Below are positions 1 to 8,015 of a DNA stretch of 19,355 nt, in pieces. Source of the stretch: Bryobacterales bacterium (lineage in GTDB: Bacteria; Acidobacteriota; Terriglobia; Bryobacterales; Bryobacteraceae). Both the position numbers and the translations under genes were made by a program. The notes under the pieces were generated by a model, which was not told where the DNA came from, did no database searches, and saw nothing but the letters and a program-made list of their open reading frames with translations. The stretch spans positions 871 through 20,225 of the forward strand of contig DNFG01000015.1 in the NCBI GenBank assembly GCA_003487005.1. The letters are read 5' to 3'. How positions within the stretch are numbered: the first letter of the stretch is position 1; every line of letters starts with the position of its first letter.

Positions 1-30
1 CTCTTCCCCGACACGCCGCTCTTCCGATCT
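1..30. other. Illumina adapter remnant at the contig edge
   Basis: These 30 bases match the end of the Illumina TruSeq universal adapter (ending GCTCTTCCGATCT) at 27 positions. The mismatches are at 6, 10 and 16, and the last 14 bases match exactly. Such a sequence arises when a read runs off a short insert into the adapter. The reading frame of the following gene happens to stay open through it, so an automatic translation would add about ten false residues to that protein. This is not genomic DNA. Confidence 0.93.
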
Positions 31-249
31 CTGTTTGCCACGCCGGTGATCAATCAGCCGCAGGTGGCAATCCTGGGCGTGGGCGCGATCGAGAAGGCGC
101 CGGTGGTGATCGGGGACGCGATCGCGATCCGCTCGATGGCCTACCTTGCGCTAACCTTCGACCACCGGTTGATCGACGGCGCACTGGCCGACCAGTTCTG
201 CCTGAAGGTGAAAGCAGTACTGGAGAACTGGTCCGACCAGATTCTGTAA
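31..249 (+). CDS. 2-oxoacid dehydrogenase E2 acyltransferase, C-terminal fragment
   Basis: This is the last ~73 residues of a dihydrolipoyllysine acyltransferase (E2 of the pyruvate, 2-oxoglutarate or branched-chain dehydrogenase complex). E2 passes an acyl group from lipoamide to CoA in the cytoplasm. The start of the fragment, SLFATPVINQPQVAILGVG, is the conserved late segment of the catalytic domain. It is followed by DHRLIDGA at bases 160-183, which holds the catalytic His (163-165) and Asp (175-177) of the HRxxDG motif. The protein ends normally at TAA 247-249. The N-terminal lipoyl and E1/E3-binding domains lie beyond the contig edge, so the substrate class cannot be decided. A GTG at 46 lies inside the domain and is not a real start. 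The DinB-like gene follows after 10 bases. Confidence 0.9.
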   Translation: MFATPVINQPQVAILGVGAIEKAPVVIGDAIAIRSMAYLALTFDHRLIDGALADQFCLKVKAVLENWSDQIL

Positions 250-259
250 AGGGCCGGAG

Positions 260-787
260 ATGGCCATCCTCGCCAGCGCGTTCAAGGAATTTTCGACCGG
301 CAAACTCCGGCAGTTTGTGGAGCGGATTGAGTTCTGCCTCGGGAAATTGAGCGAGGAGCAGATTTGGGCGCGGCCGAACGCCGCGTCCAATTCTGCCGGG
401 AATCTGTGTTTGCATCTGTCAGGGAACGTGCGTCAGTGGATTCTGGCCGGGGTGGCGGGTCAACCCGATCTGCGCCGGCGGGACGAGGAGTTTGCCGCGC
501 AAGGCGGGGTTGGGCGGGAGCAATTGCTGGTGCGGCTGCGCGGAACGGTGGAAGAAGCCTGTGCGGTGATTGAGGGTCTGCCTGAAACACGACTGCTAGA
601 GGTGGTGAAGCCGCAAAACTACGAGGTAACCGTGTTGGCGGCGGTCTATCACGTCGTGGAGCATTTTGCGATGCACACGGGCCAGATACTGCTGCTAACG
701 AAGGCGGCGACGGGCGAAGACCTGGGATTTTACCGCCATTTGAGCGGCGGCGGGACGGGCGGTGGAGCGGGTGAACCTCTCCCCTAG
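260..787 (+). CDS. DinB-like (DUF1572) putative metal-binding protein
   Basis: A 175-residue protein of the DinB/YfiT four-helix-bundle superfamily, closest in style to DUF1572. Members carry a divalent metal held by three histidines. Most have no proven reaction; some are thiol-dependent transferases. Candidate ligands are His52 (in NLCLHLSGNVRQW) and His135 and His139 (in HVVEHFAMHTGQI), and the family-typical endings TGQILLLTK and DLGFY are present. The last ~15 residues are Gly-rich and probably disordered. There is no signal peptide, so it is cytoplasmic. Its ATG is 10 bases after the E2 stop, with GGAG touching the start codon, so it is probably read from the E2 transcript. The family is clear; the function is unknown. 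Confidence 0.82.
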   Translation: MAILASAFKEFSTGKLRQFVERIEFCLGKLSEEQIWARPNAASNSAGNLCLHLSGNVRQWILAGVAGQPDLRRRDEEFAAQGGVGREQLLVRLRGTVEEACAVIEGLPETRLLEVVKPQNYEVTVLAAVYHVVEHFAMHTGQILLLTKAATGEDLGFYRHLSGGGTGGGAGEPLP

Positions 788-800
788 CCCCGTCATCAGG

Positions 801-806
801 GATAAT
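801..806 (+). promoter_or_regulatory. -10-like hexamer GATAAT before lptB
   Basis: GATAAT matches the sigma70 -10 consensus at five of six positions. It ends 8 nt before a GTG (815) in the lptB frame, so a transcript from it would begin at or next to that codon. I see no convincing -35 box 16-18 bases upstream. It overlaps the TTG at 806, the other possible lptB start. Confidence 0.3.
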
Positions 807-1561
807 TGGAACCAGTGTCTTCCACATCGCCGCCCCGGACCCTGAAAACACAAGAGATCTCGAAGTCCTACCGGGGCCGGAAGGTGGTGGACGGGGTTTC
901 AGTGTCGGTGGCGGTGGGAGAAGTCGTGGGGTTGCTGGGGCCGAACGGCGCAGGCAAAACGACATCGTTCTACATGATTGTGGGCCTGGTGACGCCCGAT
1001 TCCGGGCGAATTCTGCTCGACGAGCGCGATATCACTCCGCTGGCGATGTTTCAGCGGGCACGGGTTGGCATCAGCTATCTGCCGCAAGAGCCGTCGGTGT
1101 TCCGGAAGTTGAGCGTGGAGGACAATCTGCGGGCGATTCTGGAGACTCTGCCGATTCCGGAGCACGAGCGGCGAGAGCGACTGGAGTCGCTGCTTGAGCA
1201 GATGGGGCTGGAGAAAGTCCGGCAGAACAAGGGGTACATGCTGTCGGGGGGCGAGCGGCGGAGGGTGGAGATAGCGCGATCCTTGTCCATTCAACCCGAG
1301 TTTCTGCTTCTGGACGAGCCTTTCTCGGGGATCGATCCGATCCAGGTGATTGAGTTGCAGAAGATCATCGCGGCGCTGAGAACGACGGGGATCGGGATAC
1401 TGATCACGGACCACAATGTCCGGGAGACGCTGGCGGTGACGGACAGGGCGTACATTATCAACAATGGGCGGATTTTCCGTGCCGGGACGCCGGCGGCGCT
1501 GGCCCTGGACGATGAAGTGCGGCGGGTGTATCTGGGCGAGGGGTTCGAGTTGGGGCGGTAG
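806..1561 (+). CDS. lptB: LptB, ATPase of the lipopolysaccharide export ABC transporter
   Basis: Cytoplasmic ATPase that powers LptFG to pull LPS from the inner membrane onto the LptC-LptA bridge. All ABC motifs are intact: Walker [10 protein letters not shown] (45-53), Q-loop in [12 protein letters not shown] (Gln94), signature LSGGE (146-150), Walker B FLLLDEP (166-172) and the H-loop in [11 protein letters not shown] (His203). [14 protein letters not shown] and [13 protein letters not shown] are typical of LptB rather than of amino-acid importers. At 251 residues it is about ten longer than the E. coli protein. The start is uncertain: TTG 806 has AGGG four bases upstream, while GTG 815 sits 8 nt after a -10-like hexamer and gives a length nearer the family's. 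No lptA, lptC or rpoN is adjacent. Its stop is one base from the converging symporter gene. Confidence 0.95.
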   Translation: MEPVSSTSPPRTLKTQEISKSYRGRKVVDGVSVSVAVGEVVGLLGPNGAGKTTSFYMIVGLVTPDSGRILLDERDITPLAMFQRARVGISYLPQEPSVFRKLSVEDNLRAILETLPIPEHERRERLESLLEQMGLEKVRQNKGYMLSGGERRRVEIARSLSIQPEFLLLDEPFSGIDPIQVIELQKIIAALRTTGIGILITDHNVRETLAVTDRAYIINNGRIFRAGTPAALALDDEVRRVYLGEGFELGR

Positions 1562-1562
1562 G

Positions 1563-3188
1563 TCAGGAGGTTTCTTCCCGCAGCGGTTCCCACTCTGCAG
1601 GCTCCGCGGTTTCGGGTGTTCCGCCGCCGAGATAGTGGCTGATTCGCCAGACATGATAGCCAACGGTATTGAGCCAGCGAAGGGCGTCGAGGGCATCGAG
1701 GACGACGGCATCGTTCCAGGCGCCAGCGGCGCTTTTCTGCAGCAATTTCGGGCGTTCGCGGCGGTTGGCTTCACCGAGGTATTCGGACTTCTGGCGAACG
1801 GCATCGAGCCAGGGGCCTGCGTCGAAGCCGCGGAGTCCGTTCGAGGCACTTTCCAGGATGTCGTGGCAGCGAGCGAGGGGCGGCTTCACCGGATCGTGGT
1901 TGAAGGACTGAATCAGCTTTTCGGGCAGCTTCAGGTAGCTTTGCAGGCGGACGAGATGGTCGAGTCCATGCAGCAAGGAGACTCGGAGGGCGGCGGGGCC
2001 CGGTTCATTGGTAGCGGGGATAGCGGCGAGGAATTCCTGGGTCTGACGGATCGCTTCGCGAATCCGGACTCGGCGCGCCTTATCCACGGCGCGGCCTGGA
2101 GGATCGCGAAGGCTGTCCTGGAGGGCGTTGAAAGCCTCGATTGAGATTTCGCGCAGAGCGCGGAAGGCGGCTTCAAGCGCCACCTCGGGGACATCGAGGA
2201 CAAGCCGGTCGAGGTGGGCGGTGAGCGCGGGTCCCCGATCTGGAAGCAGGTTCTCGACGGCGCGGGAGAATCTCTCGATGAGCGGGAGAAACAGGAGGAC
2301 GCCGATCGCGACAAAGGCCGTGTGGAAGGCGGCGAGGCTGACGGCGCCGGCTTCGAGACCGGCAGTGCGCTGGCCCCAATCGATGAGCCACAACAGCAGC
2401 GGAAGCAGCAGGACGGCGATGACGCCGGTGGCGGAATTGAAGAGGACCAGGGCGAGGGCGGTCCGTTTGGCGGGGACGCTGGCGCCGATAGCGGCGAGCG
2501 CGCCGGTGACGGTGGTCCCGATGGAGGCGCCGATGACGAGCAGCGCGGCCTGCTCGAAGTTCAAGGAACCGGTATGGAGAGCAGTGAGGGTGGTGGCGAC
2601 GGCGGCGCTGGAAGATTGCAGGACGATGGTGAGCGCGACGCCGATCCCCACGGCGAGGACGCGGCCAAGGAGACCACCGGCATCGAGCCCTGAGAGATTG
2701 AGGTTGCCGGAGAGTCCGGCCATGGCGGTTTGCAGCGCTTCGATGCCGGCGAAGATGAGCCCAAAGCCCGCGACCGCCAAGCCGAGCGAGCGCCAGCGGC
2801 CCCGGCCGAGGAGGCGGACGAACGCACCGATACCGATGAGCGGCATGGCATACTGGCCGATACTGATTTTGAGACCGAGGACGGAGACGATCCAGCCTGT
2901 GCTCGTGGTTCCGAGGCTCGCACCGAGGATGACACCGACGGCCTGGGGGAAGGTCAGCAGGCCGGCGCTGACGAAGCCGATCATCGTGACGGTGGTGGCG
3001 GAGGAGGACTGGACGAGGGCGGTCACGAGAGCCCCGGAGGCGAGGGCAGCGGAGGGGCGGCCGGTGAAGCGAACCAGCGCCGTGCGAAGGCGGTTCCCGG
3101 CGAAGGCCTTGAGTCCGTCGCTGAGCAGTACCATGCCGACGAGGAACAGGCCGATCCCGCCAAGCAGAGAGAAGAGCAATCCGGTCAT
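1563..3188 (-). CDS. Na/Pi cotransporter family protein with PhoU-like tail
   Basis: A 541-residue inner-membrane protein of the NptA/YjbB sodium-phosphate cotransporter family. The membrane part (about 1-315) is an inverted repeat. QSSSATT (60-66) and QSSSAAV (191-197) are the twin QSSS motifs of the transport site, each followed by a GASxGTT element (89-95 and 220-226). Eight or nine hydrophobic segments are visible. Residues ~320-530 are charged and helical, resembling the PhoU-like domain found after this transporter in many bacteria. The family moves phosphate, in E. coli YjbB mainly outward; the direction here cannot be read from sequence. I see no clear Shine-Dalgarno site before ATG 3188. 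The gene diverges from the M14 peptidase and ends one base from the lptB stop. Confidence 0.92.
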   Translation of the reverse strand: MTGLLFSLLGGIGLFLVGMVLLSDGLKAFAGNRLRTALVRFTGRPSAALASGALVTALVQSSSATTVTMIGFVSAGLLTFPQAVGVILGASLGTTSTGWIVSVLGLKISIGQYAMPLIGIGAFVRLLGRGRWRSLGLAVAGFGLIFAGIEALQTAMAGLSGNLNLSGLDAGGLLGRVLAVGIGVALTIVLQSSSAAVATTLTALHTGSLNFEQAALLVIGASIGTTVTGALAAIGASVPAKRTALALVLFNSATGVIAVLLLPLLLWLIDWGQRTAGLEAGAVSLAAFHTAFVAIGVLLFLPLIERFSRAVENLLPDRGPALTAHLDRLVLDVPEVALEAAFRALREISIEAFNALQDSLRDPPGRAVDKARRVRIREAIRQTQEFLAAIPATNEPGPAALRVSLLHGLDHLVRLQSYLKLPEKLIQSFNHDPVKPPLARCHDILESASNGLRGFDAGPWLDAVRQKSEYLGEANRRERPKLLQKSAAGAWNDAVVLDALDALRWLNTVGYHVWRISHYLGGGTPETAEPAEWEPLREETS

Positions 3189-3246
3189 GGAAATCGTTGA
3201 TTTGATTGTGGACGATCCCGGGTGGAAGGGTCCACTTCGACGGCTT

Positions 3247-3275
3247 TTGCGGGGTTGTCCGCGGAGCGCTATGCT
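3247..3275 (+). promoter_or_regulatory. Probable sigma70 promoter of the M14 peptidase gene
   Basis: TTGCGG (3247-3252) and TATGCT (3270-3275) are separated by 17 bases, in the 95-bp gap between divergent genes. The predicted transcription start falls at about 3282-3284, on the peptidase ATG at 3284. The mRNA would therefore have almost no leader, and no Shine-Dalgarno sequence precedes the ATG. Confidence 0.5.
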
Positions 3276-3283
3276 AGCTCTTT

Positions 3284-5968
3284 ATGCAGAAGCTTCTGGT
3301 CTCGCTCTTCGTCTTCCTGATGCCGGTATTGGGGCAGAACTTTGAGTTCTGGCCCGGAGCGGAGTACAACCCGTCCATTCCAACGATGGAGAAAGTGCTG
3401 GGCTTCGCGCCGGGCACGAAGCATGCCACGGCGGCGGATATCGAGAAGTATTTCGAGGCGCTGGCAGCGGCACAGCCGAACCGGATGAGGATCTTCGAGT
3501 ACGCGAAGTCGTGGGAGGGACGGCGGCTGTATTATGCGGTGATCGGGTCGGAGCAGAATATCCGGCGGATTGCGGAGATCAAGTCGGGGATGCAGAGGCT
3601 GCATGATCCGCGGAAGACTTCGGCGGATGAAGCGAAGAAGCTGATGGCGACGCTGCCGGCGGTGGTCGGGATCAGTTCGGCGGTGCATGGCAACGAGATT
3701 TCGTCGCCGGAGGCGGTGATGCTGGCGGCGTATCATTTGCTGGCGGCGCGCAACAATGGGCTGGTAGAGAGCGTGCTGGCGAATGTCCTCACGATTCTGG
3801 ACCCGCTGCAGAATCCGGACGGGCGCGACCGGTTCGTCCACAGCTACCGCCAAAGCGAGGGTCTGGAGCCCGACGAAAGCATCTATGCGGCGGAGCGGAA
3901 CGAGCCGTGGCCGGGCGGGCGGTCCAATCACTATCTTTTCGACATGAACCGGGACTGGTTTGCGCTGACGCAGCCGGAGACCCGGGGACGGGTGAAGTAC
4001 CTGAACGAATGGCTGCCGCTGATTCATGTCGATTTGCACGAAATGGGTACGGAATCGACCTACTTCTTCGCGCCAGGCGCCGCACCGTACAATCCTCACC
4101 TGACGGCCTTGCAGAAGCAGCAGATGGACTGGTTCGGCAAGAACAATGCCCGGTGGTTTGACAAGCTGGGTTACCGCTACTTCACGCGGGAGGTATTCGA
4201 CGAGTTCTATCCGGGTTACGGGGCGTCCTGGCCCTGGTACTACGGTGGGATGGGGATGACGTACGAGAATGCGTCGGTGCGGGGGCTGGTCGTGCGGAAG
4301 GCGGACGGCACGCTGTACGACTTCCAGAACAGCGTGAAGATGCAGTTTGTCGCTTCGGTTGCAACGCTGGAAACGGCGGCGGAGTACCGGCCGAAGCTGC
4401 TGGACAATTTCTGGACCTACGCACGGACGGCGGTGGAGGAGGGGCAGAAAGAAGCGGTGAAGGAGTGGATTCTCCCCCGGCGCGGCGATGTCTCGGCGGT
4501 GGACAAACTGGCGCACGTGCTGGCGGAGCAGGGCGTGGAAGTCCGGCGCGCCGGGGCGGCGTTCCGCAACGGCGGGAAGGAGTACCCGGCGGGGAGCTAC
4601 ACGGTGGGGGTTGCCCAGCCGCGCAAGCGGATGGTGAGGGCGTTGCTGGATCCCCAGGTTCCGCTGGACCCGGAGTTTGTGAAGGAGCAGGAACGGCGGC
4701 GAAAGAAGGGATTGCGGGATGAGATTTACGATGTGACCGCCTGGTCGCTGCCGATGCTGCACAACGTGGAGGCGGTGGGTGCGGCGGAGGTTTCGCAGGG
4801 ACAGTTCGCGATGGTCCCGGCCACGGGATATCAGCCGAAAGGCGCGGCGCCGGGCAAGGCGGAACTGGCCTATCTGGTGCCGTGGGGAACACAGGCGGCG
4901 GGACGGTTCCTGACCGCGGCGTTGCGCGCGGACTTGAAGATTCTATCGGTGAACCGGGGGTTCACGCAGGAGGGCCGGAAGTACCCGTCGGGGACGCTGG
5001 TGGTGATGGTGGCGCAGAATCCGCCCTCGGTGCATGAGACGGTGGCGAAGCTGGCGGTGGTGTCCGGGGCGGAAGTGGTAGCGACTGGCAGCGGCTGGGT
5101 GGAAGAGGGGATCAACTTTGGCAGCAACCGGGTGGCGCGATTGAAGAAGCCCCGGGTGGCCATGGTTTGGGATCAGCCGACATCGTCGCTGGCGGCTGGG
5201 CACACACGGTTTGTCCTGGAGAGGCTGTACGGCTATCCGGTGACCGTGCTGCGCGGGCAGACACTGGGCATGGTGGATTTGAGTAAGTTCGATGTGCTGA
5301 TCATGCCGAGTGGCGGCAATTATGCGGGAGTTCTGGGCGGAGGCGCGGCGGAGCGGCTGAAGACATGGGTGCGTGGGGGGGGCGTTGTGATTGGCGTGGG
5401 CGGCGCGGTGAGTTACTTAAGCAGCCAGCAGGTGGGATTGCTGTCGCTGCAGCAGGAGGGACTTGCGCCGAAGGACGGGTCTGCGCCGGGGCGGCCCGTG
5501 GCGGATGCCAAGCCGGCAGCGGGCCCGGCGCCGGGCAAGATCTTCGAGAAGTATGAGGATTACGAGAAGGCGATCCGGGCGGACCGGGAAATGCCGCCGG
5601 ACGTGGCAGGAGTCCTGGTCCGGGCCAGGCCCGATCCGGATGCCTGGATCAGCGCGGGCCTGCCGGAGACACTCCATGTGCTCGTGGACGGGCGGGCTAT
5701 CTACTCGCCCCTCAAGAGCAATCAGGGGCTGAACGCGGTGATTTACGCAGGTCCCGACGAGTTGCTGGCCTCGGGACTGCTTTGGGAGGAGAACCGGAAG
5801 CAATTGGCGTTCAAACCGTTCGTGGTGGTGCAGGACGAAGGGCGGGGGGCGGTGATCGGTTTCACGGCGGATCCGAACTTCCGGGCTTACATGGACGGGT
5901 TGAATGTATTGTTCCTGAACGCGGTGTTCCGGGCGCCTGCGCTGGGGGGACGGCAACCGGGGCAGTAG
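3284..5968 (+). CDS. Secreted M14-family zinc carboxypeptidase with GATase1-like tail
   Basis: An 894-residue exported metallopeptidase. Residues 1-17 are a signal peptide with likely cleavage after VLG. The M14 fold spans about 45-380. Zinc ligands are His135 and Glu138 in VHGNEIS, and His252 in VDLHEMG. The substrate-binding segments NPDGR (177-181) and FDMNRDW (219-225) are present, and Glu328 in TYENAS fits the catalytic glutamate. A middle region of unclear fold follows. From about 622 the sequence looks like a class-I glutamine-amidotransferase-like domain (FDVLIMPSGGNYAGVL, then a Gly-rich strand GGGVVIGVGG), with no Cys in the nucleophile position I can see. Such long M14 proteins are common in Acidobacteriota and Bacteroidota and are thought to degrade peptides outside the cytoplasm. 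It converges on the histidine kinase gene 13 bases away. Confidence 0.92.
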   Translation: MQKLLVSLFVFLMPVLGQNFEFWPGAEYNPSIPTMEKVLGFAPGTKHATAADIEKYFEALAAAQPNRMRIFEYAKSWEGRRLYYAVIGSEQNIRRIAEIKSGMQRLHDPRKTSADEAKKLMATLPAVVGISSAVHGNEISSPEAVMLAAYHLLAARNNGLVESVLANVLTILDPLQNPDGRDRFVHSYRQSEGLEPDESIYAAERNEPWPGGRSNHYLFDMNRDWFALTQPETRGRVKYLNEWLPLIHVDLHEMGTESTYFFAPGAAPYNPHLTALQKQQMDWFGKNNARWFDKLGYRYFTREVFDEFYPGYGASWPWYYGGMGMTYENASVRGLVVRKADGTLYDFQNSVKMQFVASVATLETAAEYRPKLLDNFWTYARTAVEEGQKEAVKEWILPRRGDVSAVDKLAHVLAEQGVEVRRAGAAFRNGGKEYPAGSYTVGVAQPRKRMVRALLDPQVPLDPEFVKEQERRRKKGLRDEIYDVTAWSLPMLHNVEAVGAAEVSQGQFAMVPATGYQPKGAAPGKAELAYLVPWGTQAAGRFLTAALRADLKILSVNRGFTQEGRKYPSGTLVVMVAQNPPSVHETVAKLAVVSGAEVVATGSGWVEEGINFGSNRVARLKKPRVAMVWDQPTSSLAAGHTRFVLERLYGYPVTVLRGQTLGMVDLSKFDVLIMPSGGNYAGVLGGGAAERLKTWVRGGGVVIGVGGAVSYLSSQQVGLLSLQQEGLAPKDGSAPGRPVADAKPAAGPAPGKIFEKYEDYEKAIRADREMPPDVAGVLVRARPDPDAWISAGLPETLHVLVDGRAIYSPLKSNQGLNAVIYAGPDELLASGLLWEENRKQLAFKPFVVVQDEGRGAVIGFTADPNFRAYMDGLNVLFLNAVFRAPALGGRQPGQ

Positions 5969-5981
5969 GACGCGAGACCTG

Positions 5982-7274
5982 TCAATCGGCCTGGGAGAAG
6001 GAAACCGTGAAGGCGGCGCCACGGCCGGGTTCGCTGTCCACCTTGATGGCGCCGCCGTTCTGACGAACCGCGCCGTAAACGGTTGCGAGACCGAGCCCGA
6101 TCCCTTTGCCTGGCTCCTTGGTGGTGAAGAACGGTTCAAAGATTCGTTCGCGTACAGCGGCATCCATGCCGTGGCCGTTGTCGCGGACGGTGAGATGGAT
6201 GGGGCGGGCGGCATCGGCCGGGAGCTTTCTGGTTTCGAAGGAAAGGATGCCCCCGTCGGGCATGGCATCACGGGCATTCAGCGCGAGATTCAGGACGATC
6301 TGTTGGAGTTGGGCGTGATCGGCCAGGATGGGGGGCAGGGTAGGATCAAGGGCGAAGACGAACTCCACATGGGCAGGGATGAGGGGGCGGAGGATGGACT
6401 CCATTTCGCGGATGACGCGATTCAGTTCGAGGCGCTCGGGTTGGTGTTGCTGCTTCCGGCTGAAGGCGAGGAGTTGGTGGGTGAGATGGGCGGCCTTCTC
6501 GCCAACAATCTGGATTTCGCGGGCTTTGCGGCCGGCGGGCGAGTCGCCAAGCTCACGATGAAGCAGGGAGGCGTAGCCGTTCACGACAGTCAGCATATTG
6601 TTGAAATCATGGGCGATCCCGCCGGCGACGCGGCCCAGTGCCTCCATTTTCCCGGTCTGGCGAATCTGCTCATCGAGGCGGTGGCGCTCGGTGATGTCGA
6701 TGGCGACGCCGCCAATCAGGGCCTCGTCACCGTTGCCCGTGGGAACAGGGAACCGCCGCACGAGCCAGTACTCGGGTCCGGAGGGCTGATCGAAGCACAC
6801 CTCGGATTCGTGAACGAGACGGGTATCCAGTACGCGGCGGTCGTCCGCGGCGAAGCGGTCGGCGGTCTCTCGAGGGAAGATGTCCCGGGTGTTGGAACCG
6901 GTCAGGGGTTGGTCACCGGCAAATCTGTCCAGAAGGAAGCGATTCACAAAGAGGTAATTTCCACCGGCGTCCTTCAGGAAGGCGGCGACCGGAAGGTTGT
7001 CCATGAAGAGGGTGAAGCGCTTGCGCGTGTCGTCGAGGGCGCGCTGGGAGCGGTGGATCGAAGAGAAGGCCCGGACCAGCAGAACGGCCAGCAACAGGCC
7101 GGTCGCAGTGACAAAGAAAATTCCTTTGAAGACACTGACTGTGGGCCAGGACTCCTGAGGGAAATAGCGCCAGAGCACCAGGTCGGACAGGCCAATCCAG
7201 ATCGCCCCGGCAAGCAGGTAGATACCGACAATCCGAAGGGTTTCGCGCCAGACACCGACAAGACGAGCACCCAT
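5982..7274 (-). CDS. Membrane-bound PAS sensor histidine kinase
   Basis: A 430-residue sensor kinase. Numbering below counts from an upstream TTG (7298) and is 8 higher than from the chosen start. Two membrane helices (~22-43 and 55-77) are followed by a PAS domain (~91-205) that ends in the usual [11 protein letters not shown] linker. The phosphorylated histidine is His230 in [17 protein letters not shown]. The ATP domain has the N-box [12 protein letters not shown]1 DNGHGM (373-378), an F-box EPFFTTK and G2 GKGIGLGLA. This is the ntrB-like class. Many relatives carry a fused receiver; this one ends without it and no regulator gene is adjacent, so its partner is elsewhere. ATG 7274 is chosen because GGAGG lies exactly 6 bases upstream; TTG 7298 has no such site. 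ribA ends 75 bases upstream on the same strand. Confidence 0.93.
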   Translation of the reverse strand: MGARLVGVWRETLRIVGIYLLAGAIWIGLSDLVLWRYFPQESWPTVSVFKGIFFVTATGLLLAVLLVRAFSSIHRSQRALDDTRKRFTLFMDNLPVAAFLKDAGGNYLFVNRFLLDRFAGDQPLTGSNTRDIFPRETADRFAADDRRVLDTRLVHESEVCFDQPSGPEYWLVRRFPVPTGNGDEALIGGVAIDITERHRLDEQIRQTGKMEALGRVAGGIAHDFNNMLTVVNGYASLLHRELGDSPAGRKAREIQIVGEKAAHLTHQLLAFSRKQQHQPERLELNRVIREMESILRPLIPAHVEFVFALDPTLPPILADHAQLQQIVLNLALNARDAMPDGGILSFETRKLPADAARPIHLTVRDNGHGMDAAVRERIFEPFFTTKEPGKGIGLGLATVYGAVRQNGGAIKVDSEPGRGAAFTVSFSQAD

Positions 7275-7280
7275 TCCGAA

Positions 7281-7285
7281 CCTCC
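7281..7285 (-). promoter_or_regulatory. Shine-Dalgarno site fixing the PAS kinase start
   Basis: GGAGG on the minus strand, 6 bases before ATG 7274. This is a full match to the core anti-Shine-Dalgarno. It lies inside the longer reading frame that begins at TTG 7298, so it argues for the shorter protein. Confidence 0.72.
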
Positions 7286-7311
7286 GAAGGCCACACAAAG
7301 TCCTGCACCTG

Positions 7312-7340
7312 ACTGTATCGCGAAAATTGGGACGGCGAAA
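7312..7340 (-). promoter_or_regulatory. Possible promoter of the PAS kinase gene
   Basis: On the minus strand TTTCGC (7335-7340) and TACAGT (7312-7317) are 17 bases apart, in the 75-bp gap between ribA and the kinase. Transcription would start near 7305 and leave a leader of about 30 bases containing the GGAGG. The -10 is good (four of six) and the -35 is poor, so read-through from ribA is equally possible. Confidence 0.27.
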
Positions 7341-7349
7341 AGGGGGAGA

Positions 7350-7964
7350 TTACAATTCGAGGAGGTGACCCATCCGGTCCTTCTTGGTGCGGAGATAGAC
7401 GGCATTTTCACCGTTCCCGATCACCTGGCAGGGGACGCGTTCGACCACTTCGATCCCGCTGGCTTCGAGGGCGGCGATTTTGTCGGGGTTGTTGGTCAGC
7501 AGGCGGACATTGGTGATCCCGAAGTGGCGGATGATCGCGGCGGGGAGTTCGTAAACACGAAGGTCCGACTCGAAGCCGAGTTGTTCATTGGCCTCGATGG
7601 TGTCGGCGCCGGAATCCTGGAGTTCATAGGCGCGGATCTTGTTGAGGAGGCCGATGCCGCGGCCCTCCTTCTTTTCGTAAATGACGAGGCCGCGGCCGGC
7701 GGCGGCGACCGCCTGCAGCGAAAGTTCAAGCTGCGCCCGGCAGTCGCAGCGGAGACTGTGGAAGACGTCACCCGTGAGGCACTGGGAATGAATGCGGACA
7801 AGGACGGGTTCCGGAGTGGACACATCGCCCATGACGACCGCGATGGCTTCCTCGCGGCGGGTTTCGGCGGTGCCCTCGAAGCCGTGGATGCGGAACTGGC
7901 CAAACTCCGTGGGCAAATTGGCTTCGGCGACCTTTTGAACGGTCAATGAGGGGATTTCGGGCAT
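7350..7964 (-). CDS. ribA: GTP cyclohydrolase II (RibA), stand-alone
   Basis: A 204-residue enzyme for the first step of riboflavin synthesis: GTP to 2,5-diamino-6-ribosylamino-4(3H)-pyrimidinone 5'-phosphate plus formate and diphosphate. Zinc ligands are Cys62, Cys73 and Cys75 in CLTGDVFHSLRCDC. The EGRGIGLLNKI (100-110) and LLTNNP (155-160) segments line the GTP site, and YLRTKKDRMGHLL closes the protein as usual. The length matches stand-alone RibA of E. coli, so no RibB (DHBP synthase) domain is fused, and no other rib gene is adjacent. It begins at ATG 7964 without a visible Shine-Dalgarno site. It is divergent from the LytS-like kinase, and a -10 element may be shared between them. Confidence 0.96.
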   Translation of the reverse strand: MPEIPSLTVQKVAEANLPTEFGQFRIHGFEGTAETRREEAIAVVMGDVSTPEPVLVRIHSQCLTGDVFHSLRCDCRAQLELSLQAVAAAGRGLVIYEKKEGRGIGLLNKIRAYELQDSGADTIEANEQLGFESDLRVYELPAAIIRHFGITNVRLLTNNPDKIAALEASGIEVVERVPCQVIGNGENAVYLRTKKDRMGHLLEL

Positions 7965-7986
7965 GTCGGAAGTGGGCTAACTCTTC

Positions 7987-7996
7987 ATCTTATAAT
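7987..7996. promoter_or_regulatory. Overlapping divergent -10 elements (ribA / LytS-like kinase)
   Basis: The plus strand reads TATAAT at 7991-7996, a perfect -10 for the rightward kinase. The minus strand reads TAAGAT at 7992-7987, a plausible -10 for ribA, and both contain the self-complementary TTATAA (7990-7995). Predicted starts are about 8003 rightward and 7980 leftward. No strong -35 is visible for either direction. Confidence 0.42.
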
Positions 7997-8015
7997 GAGG
8001 CGGGCCCCTGCCGCG

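Noticed and set aside
2128..3345. 405-codon plus-strand open frame across the symporter
   Set aside because: Antisense to the Na/Pi symporter, whose twin QSSS motifs are unmistakable. The Arg/Ala/Pro composition is that of a shadow.
3269..4762. 497-codon minus-strand open frame
   Set aside because: Antisense to the M14 peptidase, rich in Arg, His and Pro as expected for a shadow frame.
7275..7298. Upstream TTG start for the PAS kinase
   Set aside because: No ribosome site precedes it, while GGAGG lies 6 bases before ATG 7274 inside this extension.
6171..7949. 592-codon plus-strand open frame
   Set aside because: It runs antisense through two well-identified genes (PAS kinase and ribA) and the gap between them. 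Long stop-free antisense frames are expected at this GC content.
7995..8015. Upstream ATG start for the LytS-like kinase
   Set aside because: It overlaps the TATAAT that is the best -10 for this gene, so it would not be transcribed. Its extra residues (MRRAPAA) are not needed by the family.
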